Notes: generated by a model not told the origin, from the letters alone. 64,000 nucleotides of DNA from Pseudomonas sp. SJZ074 (GCF_007828215.1 NZ_VIUE01000014.1:1-64000); one strand, 5' to 3'; shown: positions 1 through 8,503, counted from the first letter of the stretch. Numbers and translations are program-made.

Positions 1-39
1 CCCGTTGAGTATCGTGAGAGCCTGGGCTTCGCGGCATAA
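1..39 (+). pseudogene. possible 3' tail of a transposase-like ORF
   Basis: The window opens inside an open frame reading PVEYRESLGFAA followed by TAA. A PVEYR-like ending is common near the C-terminus of IS3-family transposases, and an integrase remnant and toxin-antitoxin pair follow, so a decayed or truncated insertion sequence is plausible. Only twelve residues are visible, so the assignment is weak; it may be an intact gene whose body lies upstream of the window. Confidence 0.25.
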
Positions 40-153
40 CCAGTCCAAGTTTTTGTCCGCATCCCCACTGGGTCAGTTTTCGGTCAGCGGCAACAGCACT
101 TGCCCCCCCAACACAAAATGACCAGAATAAAGACCTATATAGGAGTCTGATCT

Positions 154-441
154 ATGCAAAATATTCTGGCCGATGTGGCCGTCAGCGTATCCGAGCTCAA
201 GAAAAATCCCTCCTCCGTCTTAAACGGTGCCAACGGCTTGCCCGTGGCCGTACTGAACCACAACCGAGTTATGGGCTACATGGTCCCGGCCGCTGTCTAC
301 GAGGCGATGGTCGAGCGCCTGGACGAATTGGAACTCGTACATTTGGTCAAGGCACGGATCGACGCCAACGAAACACCTGTTCGCGTATCTCTCGACGATC
401 TCATTGGCGAGGCCGAGGCAGATATCGCCAATGGCCGTTGA
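154..441 (+). CDS. Phd/YefM (StbD-like) antitoxin of a type II toxin-antitoxin pair
   Basis: A 95-residue protein. The N-terminal half (residues about 8-55: SVSELKKNP, GLPVAVLNHNRVMGYMVP) has the Phd/YefM DNA-binding fold pattern. The C-terminal part (ELVHLVKARIDANETPVRVSLDDL) resembles the toxin-binding tail of RelB/StbD antitoxins. It should bind and neutralise the toxin encoded next and repress the shared promoter. An AGGAG precedes the start codon (tataggagtctgatctatg). Its stop codon lies inside the first codons of the toxin gene (11-base overlap), as expected for coupled translation. It lies in the scar of an integrated element beside tRNA-Val. Confidence 0.85.
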   Translation: MQNILADVAVSVSELKKNPSSVLNGANGLPVAVLNHNRVMGYMVPAAVYEAMVERLDELELVHLVKARIDANETPVRVSLDDLIGEAEADIANGR

Positions 442-718
442 GTACGGAGTCGAGTGGGATCCGAAAGCCCTGAAAGAACTGCGAAAGCTCGACGGCACCA
501 TTCGCCTTCAGTTCTTGCGAAAGCTCCAGGAACGGCAGGCGGGGCCGCGAGTGCCAGGTGATGCACTTCACGGCATGAAAGATTGCTACAAGATCAAATT
601 ACGCGGCGCGGGTTACCGGCTTGTATACCGCGTTGAGGATAAAAGGATTGTTATCCTGGTGCTGGCAGTCGGCAAACGGGAACGAAGCAGCGTGTACGAC
701 TCGGCCAAGAATCGGTAG
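431..718 (+). CDS. RelE/ParE-family toxin (mRNA interferase-like)
   Basis: 95 residues from the ATG at 431; an upstream in-frame start at 404 would lie deep inside the antitoxin and is less likely. The sequence VEWDPKALKELRKLDGTIR, then LHGMKDCYKIKLRGAGYRLVYRVED and VLAVGKRER, is the RelE fold: N-terminal helices, then the basic beta sheet with the LR..GYRLVY strand. RelE toxins cut mRNA in the ribosomal A site; ParE relatives poison gyrase, and sequence alone does not settle which. It overlaps the antitoxin gene by 11 bases. The next 200 bases (719-929) hold no recognisable gene. Confidence 0.85.
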   Translation: MAVEYGVEWDPKALKELRKLDGTIRLQFLRKLQERQAGPRVPGDALHGMKDCYKIKLRGAGYRLVYRVEDKRIVILVLAVGKRERSSVYDSAKNR

Positions 719-929
719 ACCGATACAGGAAGCCCGACGCTGGGCCGGGCTTTGACGGGGGGATTAAGTTTCTCCCTGTGGCTTGAGAAGCTCGGGAGGA
801 CCTCATCGCTCAACACTAGTTACAACCGCGTTCTAATGACATCGTCGAGTACCTTGGCATTGATATTCAGGTAGACGGTCATCCTTTCCCATTCAGCGTA
901 CTGCAGAACTTATTTCTTTTCGGCATCAT

Positions 930-1130
930 CATGTCCCGGCTGGAGAGCGCCCTATTTTTCATGGGACCCGCGCTTTGGACGCCTGGCTCTATGAGCAGCA
1001 GAATTTTCCGCTGGAATACATCCAGGCCTCGATGGGTCACGCAAACGAGAAGATGACGAAGCACTGCCAGGACGGACACGGCGACAAGACGATCGACTAT
1101 GTTGAGGTGAGCGCCGAATTGGCGTTCTGA
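930..1130 (+). pseudogene. C-terminal remnant of a tyrosine integrase
   Basis: Frame starting near 930 reads GERPIFHGTRALDAWLYE, then EYIQASMGHANEKMTKHCQDGH, and ends ELAF-stop at 1130. This is the C-terminal catalytic half of a phage/island integrase: HGTR matches the HxxR box, MGH carries the second His, and nine residues later the tyrosine nucleophile is expected, but codon 1065-1067 is TGC (Cys) where TAC or TAT is expected. The N-terminal two thirds are absent; upstream sequence has no continuing homology that I can see. The stump lies about 100 bases from the 3' end of tRNA-Val, the usual place for such an integrase. It should be inactive. Confidence 0.8.
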
Positions 1131-1170
1131 GGTGGGGGTTTTGCAAAAGTTTTGCAAATCGCAGAAAGCA

Positions 1171-1199
1171 AAAAGGGGTTACCGTTTCCGGTAACCCCT
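1171..1199 (-). terminator. rho-independent terminator after tRNA-Val
   Basis: Inverted repeat AGGGGTTACC / GGTAACCCCT with a six-base loop; on the minus strand it is followed by TTTTTGC. It lies 30 bases downstream of the tRNA-Val 3' end on the same strand. Confidence 0.8.
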
Positions 1200-1228
1200 C
1201 TAGACCGCCCAGCAGAGCGGATTTTGTT

Positions 1229-1305
1229 TGGTAGGCGCGATTGGACTCGAACCAACGACCCCCACCATGTCAAGGTGGTGCTCTAACCAACTGAGCTACG
1301 TGCCT
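1229..1305 (-). tRNA. tRNA-Val (anticodon GAC)
   Basis: A 77-nt cloverleaf with encoded CCA: D arm TAGCTCAGTTGGTTAGAGC, anticodon stem CCACC/GGTGG with loop TTGACAT (anticodon GAC), T arm GGTTCGAGTCC. The acceptor stem AGGCACG/CGCGCCT has one A-C mismatch at the fifth pair. The 3' side faces the integrase stump, so the 3' end of this gene was probably an attachment site and may derive from the incoming element. Confidence 0.95.
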
Positions 1306-1318
1306 GCTGTGAGGCGGC

Positions 1319-1346
1319 ATTCTACGGAATTCCGAAGGGGTGTCAA
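1319..1346 (-). promoter_or_regulatory. sigma-70 type promoter of tRNA-Val
   Basis: On the minus strand TTGACA (-35), a 16-base spacer and TAGAAT (-10) end 13 bases before the mature tRNA 5' end. Confidence 0.75.
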
Positions 1347-1489
1347 CACCTTTTTTTCACCTAACCCTATGAATATGCAAAATATTTAATTTCCCCCAAG
1401 GGATGGAGATTTTGGGGGTGGCTGGCGGCCGATTTTTATCTCGGGTAGGATCTGCGCACTCGTAAAAAATATAAAACAGAGGTTGCAGA

Positions 1490-2773
1490 ATGGCGAACAC
1501 ACCTTATCCAGCGTCCTATTACGCCGCGTCGGCCAACCCGGTGCCGCCCCGCCCGGCCCTGCAGGATGACATCGAGACTGATGTGTGCGTGATCGGCGCA
1601 GGCTATACCGGCCTGTCCTCTGCCCTGTTTTTGCTGGAGAACGGTTTCAAGGTCACGATTCTCGAGGCCGCCAAGGTGGGGTTTGGCGCTTCGGGCCGCA
1701 ATGGCGGGCAGATCGTCAACAGCTATAGCCGCGACATTGATGTGATCGAGCGCAGTGTCGGCCCGCAGCAGGCACAGTTGCTGGGTAATATGGCGTTCGA
1801 GGGTGGGCGGATCATTCGCGAGCGGGTGGCGAAGTATCAGATTCAGTGCGACCTGAAGGACGGCGGTGTATTCGCGGCTCTTACAGCTAAACAGATGGGC
1901 CATCTGGAGTCGCAGAAGCGTTTATGGGAGCGCTTCGGCCATACCCAGCTGGAGCTGTTGGATCAGCGGCGTATCCGCGAGGTGGTGGCGTGCGATCAAT
2001 ATGTCGGCGGCATGCTGGACATGAGCGGCGGGCACATCCATCCGCTCAATTTGGCACTGGGTGAGGCGGCGGCCGTGGAGTCCCTGGGTGGGGTGATTTA
2101 TGAACAGTCGCCGGCGGTGCGCATCGAGCGCGGTGCCAGCCCGGTGGTGCATACGCCGCAGGGCAAGGTCAGGGCCAAGTTCATTATCGTGGCCGGTAAT
2201 GCCTATCTGGGCAACCTGGTGCCGGAGCTGGCGGCCAAGTCCATGCCTTGCGGCACGCAGGTGATCACGACCGAGCCGTTGGGTGACGATTTGGCTCATA
2301 GCCTCCTGCCCCAGGATTATTGTGTCGAGGATTGCAACTACCTGCTCGACTACTACCGGCTGACGGGCGACAAACGCCTGATCTTCGGCGGTGGCGTGGT
2401 GTATGGCGCGAGGGATCCGGCGAACATCGAAGCGATCATCCAGCCGAAGATGCTCAAGGCGTTCCCGCAACTCAAGAATGTGAAGATCGATTACGCCTGG
2501 ACCGGAAACTTCCTGCTGACCTTGTCGCGTCTTCCGCAGGTCGGGCGCCTGGGGGACAACATCTACTATTCCCAGGGCTGCAGCGGCCATGGCGTGACTT
2601 ATACGCATCTGGCGGGCAAGGTGCTGGCCGAGGCACTGCGCGGCCAGGCCGAGCGTTTCGATGCGTTTGCCGACCTGCCCCACTACCCTTTCCCTGGTGG
2701 CCAGTTATTGCGCACGCCCTTCGCTGCGTTGGGCGCATGGTATTACGGATTGCGGGACAAGCTTGGGGTGTGA
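1490..2773 (+). CDS. FAD-dependent gamma-glutamylputrescine oxidase-like (PuuB/PauB family)
   Basis: 427 residues, DadA/GlpD-type amine oxidase fold. The N-terminal Rossmann motif VCVIGAGYTGLSSA (residues about 30-45) followed by VTILEA binds FAD; GASGRNGGQI (about 65-74) is the flavin-contacting stretch typical of PuuB and sarcosine-oxidase relatives; the C-terminal YSQGCSGHGVTYTHLAGK closes the FAD site. PuuB/PauB enzymes oxidise gamma-glutamyl-putrescine during polyamine catabolism; substrate here is inferred from family resemblance only, since no other puu/pau genes are nearby. Monocistronic; the AGAGG at 1479-1483 lies six bases before the ATG. Confidence 0.75.
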   Translation: MANTPYPASYYAASANPVPPRPALQDDIETDVCVIGAGYTGLSSALFLLENGFKVTILEAAKVGFGASGRNGGQIVNSYSRDIDVIERSVGPQQAQLLGNMAFEGGRIIRERVAKYQIQCDLKDGGVFAALTAKQMGHLESQKRLWERFGHTQLELLDQRRIREVVACDQYVGGMLDMSGGHIHPLNLALGEAAAVESLGGVIYEQSPAVRIERGASPVVHTPQGKVRAKFIIVAGNAYLGNLVPELAAKSMPCGTQVITTEPLGDDLAHSLLPQDYCVEDCNYLLDYYRLTGDKRLIFGGGVVYGARDPANIEAIIQPKMLKAFPQLKNVKIDYAWTGNFLLTLSRLPQVGRLGDNIYYSQGCSGHGVTYTHLAGKVLAEALRGQAERFDAFADLPHYPFPGGQLLRTPFAALGAWYYGLRDKLGV

Positions 2774-2812
2774 AACCCGCACTCGGCGGCCCCACGTGAT
2801 GGATGGGGCCGC

Positions 2813-3676
2813 TCAATCAAGGGGCTGATGTTCAAAAAGCCCCTGTAACCTCCCCTCAACCTGAGTGCGCGTTTCACCGCCAATCCAGACCTGGCCGGCG
2901 TCATCGCGACGCACATGGATGCGCCCTTTGCGACCGAGACGGGTGCCTTGAGCTGCAACATAGGCCTGCTCAACCAGGCCGGTCTCGAACAGCCACTGGG
3001 CCAGCGAGGCATTCAGGCTGCCCGTGACCGGGTCTTCAACGATGGCGCCCAGGTGGTTGCTGAAAAAGGCCCGGACCTCGAAAGCCGTATCACCACTGGA
3101 ATGCGGCCCGATCACGCCAACGTCGATTCTGCGCGGCCAGTTCTGTGCTGCTTGCAGGGCCAGGACTTGCTCGGCCGAGGCCAGTCGGATGCCCAGCCAT
3201 CCGGGACCATTATCGACCCAGGCCGCATCGACAACGTCGCACGGTTCTATCCGCAGCAGTTGTAATGCCTCGCTCAACTCTTCCCCTGACGGAGTTCCGG
3301 AGCGAATCAACGCAGGAGCGGCAAAGCGAAGCCGGCCTTGATCACGACGAATGACCACGAGCCCAGCGCCGCACTCCTGGACAATGTGCACCTCATTCAT
3401 GGGTTTGCTGCCAGTCGAAAGCCAGGCATGGCAACTTCCCAATGTCGGGTGCCCGGCAAACGGCAACTCCCGCTCCAACGAAAAGATCCTGACCCGGTAA
3501 TCCGCGTCCGGGTGCGTCGGCGATAACACGAAGGCCGTTTCCGACAGGTTGAACCAGCGGGCCAGCCGTTGCATGCCAGCAGTCTCCAGCGCGTCGGCCC
3601 CCATCACCACGGCCAGTGGGTTGCCGGAGAACGGCTCGGCGCCAAACACGTCGATGATTTGAATCACAGGTTCCAA
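2813..3676 (-). CDS. PhzF-family isomerase-like protein
   Basis: About 287 residues, the usual length for PhzF/diaminopimelate-epimerase-fold proteins. The N-terminus IQIIDVFGAEPFSGNPLAVV and NLSETAFVL (the Glu of SETAF is the family's catalytic acid), then FAGHPTLGSCHAW and the C-terminal repeat-half motif EDPVTGSLNASLAQWL, are diagnostic. PhzF itself isomerises a phenazine precursor, but no other phenazine genes are here, so the substrate is unknown. A TTG start at 3676 has GGAGG five bases ahead; a GTG at 3667 is the alternative. Confidence 0.85.
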   Translation of the reverse strand: MEPVIQIIDVFGAEPFSGNPLAVVMGADALETAGMQRLARWFNLSETAFVLSPTHPDADYRVRIFSLERELPFAGHPTLGSCHAWLSTGSKPMNEVHIVQECGAGLVVIRRDQGRLRFAAPALIRSGTPSGEELSEALQLLRIEPCDVVDAAWVDNGPGWLGIRLASAEQVLALQAAQNWPRRIDVGVIGPHSSGDTAFEVRAFFSNHLGAIVEDPVTGSLNASLAQWLFETGLVEQAYVAAQGTRLGRKGRIHVRRDDAGQVWIGGETRTQVEGRLQGLFEHQPLD

Positions 3677-3717
3677 GGCATCCTCCCTTCGTTTTCCTGG
3701 GCTTCAAAATGCAGAAA

Positions 3718-4347
3718 TCAATGGGAGGACAGGAGAAGCTTCAATCCCGCGACCGCGAACAATGCAGAGAAAAGCCCTTGAATCCAACGCCGCAGCCGGG
3801 TGTAGCCGGCGATCATCCTGGCCGTCGAAAACACGATGGCGTAGCCGCCGAAGATGATGATGCCGAGCAAGGCACAACCGCCGATGATCGCAGGTAAGGT
3901 GCCGGCTGGTGCATCTTCACGGAGCCCGAGCGACATGATCGCCATCCAGGACATGATGGCCTTGGGGTTGCCGATGTGCATGAGCACGCCCTGGCGGTAC
4001 AGAGGCAGATAACGCCGAGCCTCCCGCCCGGCAACCGCACCGGCGCTGTCGTGTGTCGATGCCATGGCAGCCTTGCCCGCGCGCATCGCCAGGTAGAGCA
4101 AATAGGCCCCGCCCACCGCCTTGATGATGAAAAGCGCCTGGGCATAAGCGGCCAACAATGCGCAGATGCCCGTCGCCGCCAGGAATGCCCATAAGAGTGA
4201 ACCGGTCATGACGCCGGATGCCAGGACCAAGGCGTGGGAGCGCCCGTCGCGCATCGCCACGCCCATGATCGCCATATTGCTCGGGCCCGGGCTGGCGGCG
4301 GCAAGGATGTAGCTGCCAAAGGCGAGCATGACCGAATGATCGAGCAT
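3718..4347 (-). CDS. LysE/RhtB-family amino acid exporter
   Basis: 209 residues from the ATG at 4347, which has AGGA eight bases ahead; longer upstream frames run into the regulatory region and are rejected. The N-terminus MLDHSVMLAFGSYILAAASPGPSNMAIM carries the LysE-family PGP motif, followed by five or six hydrophobic segments. It should export amino acids or related metabolites through the inner membrane. It is divergent from a MocR-type regulator and shares the intergenic palindromes with it, which suggests direct control. Confidence 0.85.
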   Translation of the reverse strand: MLDHSVMLAFGSYILAAASPGPSNMAIMGVAMRDGRSHALVLASGVMTGSLLWAFLAATGICALLAAYAQALFIIKAVGGAYLLYLAMRAGKAAMASTHDSAGAVAGREARRYLPLYRQGVLMHIGNPKAIMSWMAIMSLGLREDAPAGTLPAIIGGCALLGIIIFGGYAIVFSTARMIAGYTRLRRWIQGLFSALFAVAGLKLLLSSH

Positions 4348-4396
4348 TGGAATGTCCTCAAGAGGCGTCCGGGACGCGCGGCGTTTCCGTCGTTCC

Positions 4397-4478
4397 GAAC
4401 AACTGAACCGTTGTTCCGCAAGCACCATAATGCGCGTGACACTTCATGACTATTGAAATAGTGTCACGCGACACTATT
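4397..4478. promoter_or_regulatory. operator cluster between the exporter and the MocR regulator
   Basis: Three nested symmetries: GAACAAC-N6-GTTGTTC (4397-4416); CGCGTGACACT (4433-4443) with its inverted copy AGTGTCACGCG (4460-4470); and a perfect 9+9 palindrome AATAGTGTC-ACGC-GACACTATT (4457-4478). The AGTGTC half-site therefore occurs three times in mixed orientation, the arrangement expected for a dimeric GntR-type DNA-binding domain. Confidence 0.7.
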
Positions 4479-4496
4479 CGTTCAACGGGTACCACA

Positions 4497-5843
4497 ATGC
4501 ACCTTCAATCGCCCTGGACACCTCGCCTTGCGGACATCGACGCGAGCGCATCTGAACGCCTGGTGTGCGCCCTGGCCGACGACATCGTTGAAGGCCGATT
4601 GCAAAGTGGCGACCGTCTCCCCGCCCATCGGCAGCTCGCCTGGCAACTGGGGATCGGGCTGGGTACGGTGACCAAAGCCTATGCTGCCCTGGAACGGCGG
4701 GGGCTGGTGCGCAGCGTCAAGGGTCGGGCAACGTTCGTGGCCATCCTGCAGGCACACGAGCAGCGGCTGATCGATCTTTCATCCAACGTGCCGCCCGCCA
4801 TGTTGACGAGCCGCCTCCTGGCGCGGACCTTGACGGGGATCGCGCGCAAGATCGACGCCGACCATCTCAATCTGTACTCACCTCCCGCCGGTCATCTGGA
4901 ACATCGTCGCCTGTTGGCCCGTTGGCTGGAAACCCTCGGCATCGTGGTCGAACCGTCCCATCTGGTGCTGACGGGCAATGCCCGCCAGGCCATTTCGCTG
5001 GCTTTCGATCTCGCCTGCGGCCCCCACGGAGTGATCCTGACCGAACGCCTCACCTATCCCGGCGCGATTGCCCTGGCCCGGCGCAAAGGCCATCAGATGC
5101 AGGGGGTCGAGATCGATGCGCAAGGCATGCTGCCGGAGGCTCTCGTGCACGCCCTCGACCGTCTCGCAACGACTGCCAGCAAAGTGGTCTATCTCACCCC
5201 TACGCTTCACAACCCCACCACGGCGACGATGAGTGCGGCGCGACGGCAGGCTATTGTCGAGGTCTGTCGACAAGCGGGTGCGTGGATCATCGAAGATGGT
5301 GTCTATGCGCTGGGATCTGCGCCATTACCTGCCCTTGCGACGCTGGCGCCCGAGAGGGTGTTGCACGTCAACGGTCTGTCCAAATCCCTCGGCCCCGGGT
5401 TGAGGATCGGCATGCTCACCCTGCCCGCCGAATTGCACGGTGCCGCGCAGGAAGCCTTGCAGGATATTCCCCTGGGCCCGTCGCCATTGTCCTGCGCCGT
5501 GGTAGAGGACTGGTTGTCCAACGGCGTGATCGCTTCAATCCAGCAGGACTTGCGTCACGAAGCGCGACGCAGGACAAGCCTCGCCACCGCATTGCTCGAC
5601 GAGGCCGCACTCGTTTCGCATCCGGACGCTTATCACATCTGGCTACCGATGCCCCGCGACGCCGCTGATTCCTTCACCAAGGCGGCGGCACAGGCGGGCA
5701 TCAGGGTGACGGCACCAGAATCGCTGATGGTGGATCGCGATGAGCCGATGACTGGCATTCGCCTGTGTCTTGGGGGGCCATCTTTCGAGGAGTTGACCCA
5801 GGGGCTGACCCGCCTGTCGAACTTGCTGAAGGCACCCGATTGA
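4497..5843 (+). CDS. MocR-type regulator (GntR helix-turn-helix plus PLP aminotransferase-like domain)
   Basis: 448 residues from ATG 4497. An in-frame ATG at 4446 would place the operator palindrome inside the coding region, so the later start is preferred. Residues about 15-85 are a GntR-type winged helix (LQSGDRLPAHRQLAWQLGIGLGTVTKAYAALERRGLV); the rest is a fold-type I aminotransferase domain with the PLP lysine in VNGLSKSLGPGLR. Such proteins sense PLP or an amino compound and regulate a neighbouring transport or metabolic gene, here probably the divergent LysE-type exporter. Confidence 0.88.
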   Translation: MHLQSPWTPRLADIDASASERLVCALADDIVEGRLQSGDRLPAHRQLAWQLGIGLGTVTKAYAALERRGLVRSVKGRATFVAILQAHEQRLIDLSSNVPPAMLTSRLLARTLTGIARKIDADHLNLYSPPAGHLEHRRLLARWLETLGIVVEPSHLVLTGNARQAISLAFDLACGPHGVILTERLTYPGAIALARRKGHQMQGVEIDAQGMLPEALVHALDRLATTASKVVYLTPTLHNPTTATMSAARRQAIVEVCRQAGAWIIEDGVYALGSAPLPALATLAPERVLHVNGLSKSLGPGLRIGMLTLPAELHGAAQEALQDIPLGPSPLSCAVVEDWLSNGVIASIQQDLRHEARRRTSLATALLDEAALVSHPDAYHIWLPMPRDAADSFTKAAAQAGIRVTAPESLMVDRDEPMTGIRLCLGGPSFEELTQGLTRLSNLLKAPD

Positions 5844-5862
5844 GCGAACACCTCCAACCGCC

Positions 5863-7914
5863 TCAAACGTCCAGTATCAACGTCTCACTCCCCTGCGCCG
5901 GCACTGCGCAACAGATCAACACCTCATCAGCCTCCAATCGTTGCGCCGGCGTGTTCAGGTAATGCACTTGGCCACTGCTCAGCCGGGTCTTGCAGGTGCC
6001 GCAGGAACCTCCGCGGCAACTGAACTCCGGATTCAGGCCCCGTGCTTCCGCCAGTTCGAGCAACGTCCCGGCACCGGGTTCCCAGCGCGCTTCCTTGCCC
6101 GAGGTGGCGAACAGGACTTTCACCGCTTCATCGGCCATGGGCACCTGTTCGGCCGCTGGCACGCTGACTTCAATGTCACGAACCAGCGTAGACGGGCCGA
6201 AGGTTTCCGCGTGGATGCGATCATCCGGAATGCGCAATGCGCGCAGCCCATCGTACAGCGCCTGGGTAAAGCTCCCCGGCCCGCACAGGTAGTAGTCGTA
6301 GTCATTCAGCGGGAGCAAGGTCTTGAGCAGTTCGACATCGATGCGGCCGGCCCTGTCGTAGCGGTCGGCCGAACCGTCGATGGGTGGCTGACTGATCACA
6401 CGCAGGACCTTGATCTTGTCCCCCGCCCGGGCCACCAGCTCGTCGATCTCATCGCGAAAGGCCAGGTCGGCGACTGAACGGCTGCTTTGTATCAGCCACG
6501 TCGGCCGCATGCGATTGATGCGTTTCCCTTGATAGACCACTTCGCGCAGCATCGACAGCAACGGTGTAATGCCAACCCCCGCGGCCAGCAATACCAATGG
6601 ACGCCGTTCGGAGGCCTGGACGGTGAAATCCCCTTGGGGCGCCCGGGCTTCGATCTGGTCCCCGACTTGAATCCGATCATGCAGATGCGAAGACACCGAG
6701 CCGTCGCGTTTGACACTGATGCGCAAGAATTCGTCCGACGGTGAACTGGACACACTGTAGGTGCGGATGGCCGGCGCCTGCAGCCCTTCCAACCGAACCC
6801 GCACAGGCAGGTGCTGCCCCGGTTCAAATCCGGGCAAGCCAGCGCCATCACTGGCCTGTAGATAGAACGAGCGAATACCGCGACTCTCATCCACGATGCG
6901 CTCCACCCGCATCGAGCGCCAGTGGCTGCGCAAGGCTTCGGCCTGCAAACGCTCCGCCGCCTGCTCCCAACTGCCCGTCATCATCGAGTTGGGTGAGGCT
7001 CCCTCGGCCCTGTCCGTCCAACGCAACGGGATTGCGGCCTGACGGTAGACAACACGCTGTGGCTTGAAGCGCCATAGCCGCTCGGCGCCCTGGAACGCGG
7101 CAATTTCGGGGCTGTCCAGCAGCACCTCGGCTGAACCGCTCATTTGCAACAGGTCACCGCTCTGGAAGTCGATGAATACCAGACCGGCCCGGGGGTTCAG
7201 CAGGATGTTGCCCAGGGTGTTGAAAAACAGGTTCCCGGAGAAGTCCGGAATGGTCAGCGTCCCGTCTGCTTCCATTCGCACAAAACCGGGCTTGCCGCCG
7301 CGATGCGAGGCATCGACCTGGTTCTGGCCGTCGCGCACGACGTAGGTCGCGACGTAGAACGAGTCGGCAGCGGTGACCATGCGACGCACCTGCGGGTCCG
7401 CGCAGGTCAACTCAAGCACGGCGCCCGCCGCCTCATCGACGAAGGCGTACTGGCGCAGATTGATGTAGCGCGGGCAATTGCCGTAGGCCTGGGTCACGGC
7501 GATTTCAATACCCTCATCCGACTGGCGCAGTACGTTGCCATTCATGCGGTTACGTCGACGGGTATGCAGCTCGATGCCGAGCATGCCGATGGCATCGCCC
7601 TGCTGCATGCCTTCCTGGGCCGGGTCGTCGGGCTGCGGCGGGAGGCTGATATGCAGGCGTTCCGGCGTGGGGGAATTCATGAAGCCCGGTTGTCCCGTGC
7701 GAATCGTCGCCCATACATCGCCTTGCCGATCGACAGTTCCCAGTACTACGAAGGGCAACTGGGCATAGAACTCACGATGTTGGTCCGGCATCCACGAGCG
7801 GGCCAGTTGTCGTTGGCCGACACCCACCATCATGTCGACCGCACCGACTGCGCGTTGCAAAGTCAATTCACCCTCATGCCAAGGGGAAGGTTGCGAAGTC
7901 GAGACTTTATCCAT
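5863..7914 (-). CDS. fused PNPOx-like / ferredoxin reductase / 2Fe-2S oxidoreductase
   Basis: 683 residues in three modules. Residues about 35-220 are a pyridoxamine-phosphate-oxidase-like flavin split barrel (REFYAQLPFVVLGTVDRQGDVWATI). Residues about 345-590 are a ferredoxin-NADP reductase module with RTYSVSSSPSD (FAD) and LVLLAAGVGITPLLSML (NAD(P)H). The C-terminus is a plant-type 2Fe-2S ferredoxin with FSCRGGSCGTCKTR and LICCAV providing the four cysteines. It is expected to pass electrons from NAD(P)H through flavin and the cluster to an unknown acceptor. Single gene; the neighbours give no substrate clue. Confidence 0.85.
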   Translation of the reverse strand: MDKVSTSQPSPWHEGELTLQRAVGAVDMMVGVGQRQLARSWMPDQHREFYAQLPFVVLGTVDRQGDVWATIRTGQPGFMNSPTPERLHISLPPQPDDPAQEGMQQGDAIGMLGIELHTRRRNRMNGNVLRQSDEGIEIAVTQAYGNCPRYINLRQYAFVDEAAGAVLELTCADPQVRRMVTAADSFYVATYVVRDGQNQVDASHRGGKPGFVRMEADGTLTIPDFSGNLFFNTLGNILLNPRAGLVFIDFQSGDLLQMSGSAEVLLDSPEIAAFQGAERLWRFKPQRVVYRQAAIPLRWTDRAEGASPNSMMTGSWEQAAERLQAEALRSHWRSMRVERIVDESRGIRSFYLQASDGAGLPGFEPGQHLPVRVRLEGLQAPAIRTYSVSSSPSDEFLRISVKRDGSVSSHLHDRIQVGDQIEARAPQGDFTVQASERRPLVLLAAGVGITPLLSMLREVVYQGKRINRMRPTWLIQSSRSVADLAFRDEIDELVARAGDKIKVLRVISQPPIDGSADRYDRAGRIDVELLKTLLPLNDYDYYLCGPGSFTQALYDGLRALRIPDDRIHAETFGPSTLVRDIEVSVPAAEQVPMADEAVKVLFATSGKEARWEPGAGTLLELAEARGLNPEFSCRGGSCGTCKTRLSSGQVHYLNTPAQRLEADEVLICCAVPAQGSETLILDV

Positions 7915-8104
7915 TCGAGGTCACCTCGCGCACGCGACGACAATTCGCGCCAGCGGCTACGGTCAGGGTTCTTTCACCCCCTGCGGAGGTGAGCGTGAGC
8001 GCTCATAATCCCTCCGATGCTCCTGCGACGGAATCCGCACAAATTACAATCCACTTTTTCAGAAACTGGAATGATCGCAGGCGTGCTCTGAATTGCAGAA
8101 ACAA

Positions 8105-8130
8105 AAAACCCCGGTCTTTCGACCAGGGTC
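8105..8130 (-). terminator. terminator of the tRNA-Val/Asp operon
   Basis: Stem CCCCGGTC/GACCAGGG with loop TTTC; on the minus strand it is followed by TTTTTTGTTT. It lies 75 bases beyond the last tRNA-Asp. Confidence 0.7.
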
Positions 8131-8204
8131 TTTGCTATCGATCAGAAGAGGCGTTTCGGCTTTCTTCCTGGCTTCAAGGCGTTCAGTGGGCCTCGAAGCA
8201 GATA

Positions 8205-8281
8205 TGGCGCAGCGGACGGGACTCGAACCCGCGACCCCCGGCGTGACAGGCCGGTATTCTAACCGACTGAACTACCGCTGC
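8205..8281 (-). tRNA. tRNA-Asp (anticodon GTC), copy 2
   Basis: 77 nt with encoded CCA: acceptor GCAGCGG/CCGCTGC, D arm TAGTTCAGTCGGTTAGAA, anticodon loop CTGTCAC, T arm GGTTCGAGTCC. Identical to the copy 164 bases upstream in the same operon. Confidence 0.97.
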
Positions 8282-8368
8282 GTATCGCTGTGGACTTGCG
8301 TCCATTTGACTCGTCTGATCAACCCCTTGGGCTTGATCTCGAACCAGGCGGACCTGACTCGGAAAATA

Positions 8369-8445
8369 TGGCGCAGCGGACGGGACTCGAACCCGCGACC
8401 CCCGGCGTGACAGGCCGGTATTCTAACCGACTGAACTACCGCTGC
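8369..8445 (-). tRNA. tRNA-Asp (anticodon GTC), copy 1
   Basis: Same 77-nt sequence as the tRNA at 8205-8281, in tandem. It follows tRNA-Val(TAC) in the same minus-strand transcript. Confidence 0.97.
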
Positions 8446-8503
8446 GCGTCGGTGGAGGCTTTTGACAGCTTCCGTCCTGCTTTCGCAAGACTCTCATGGA
8501 ACG

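Noticed and set aside
719..929. Coding region between the toxin gene and integrase stump
   Set aside because: No frame shows protein-like content or a ribosome site; only scattered stops were seen.
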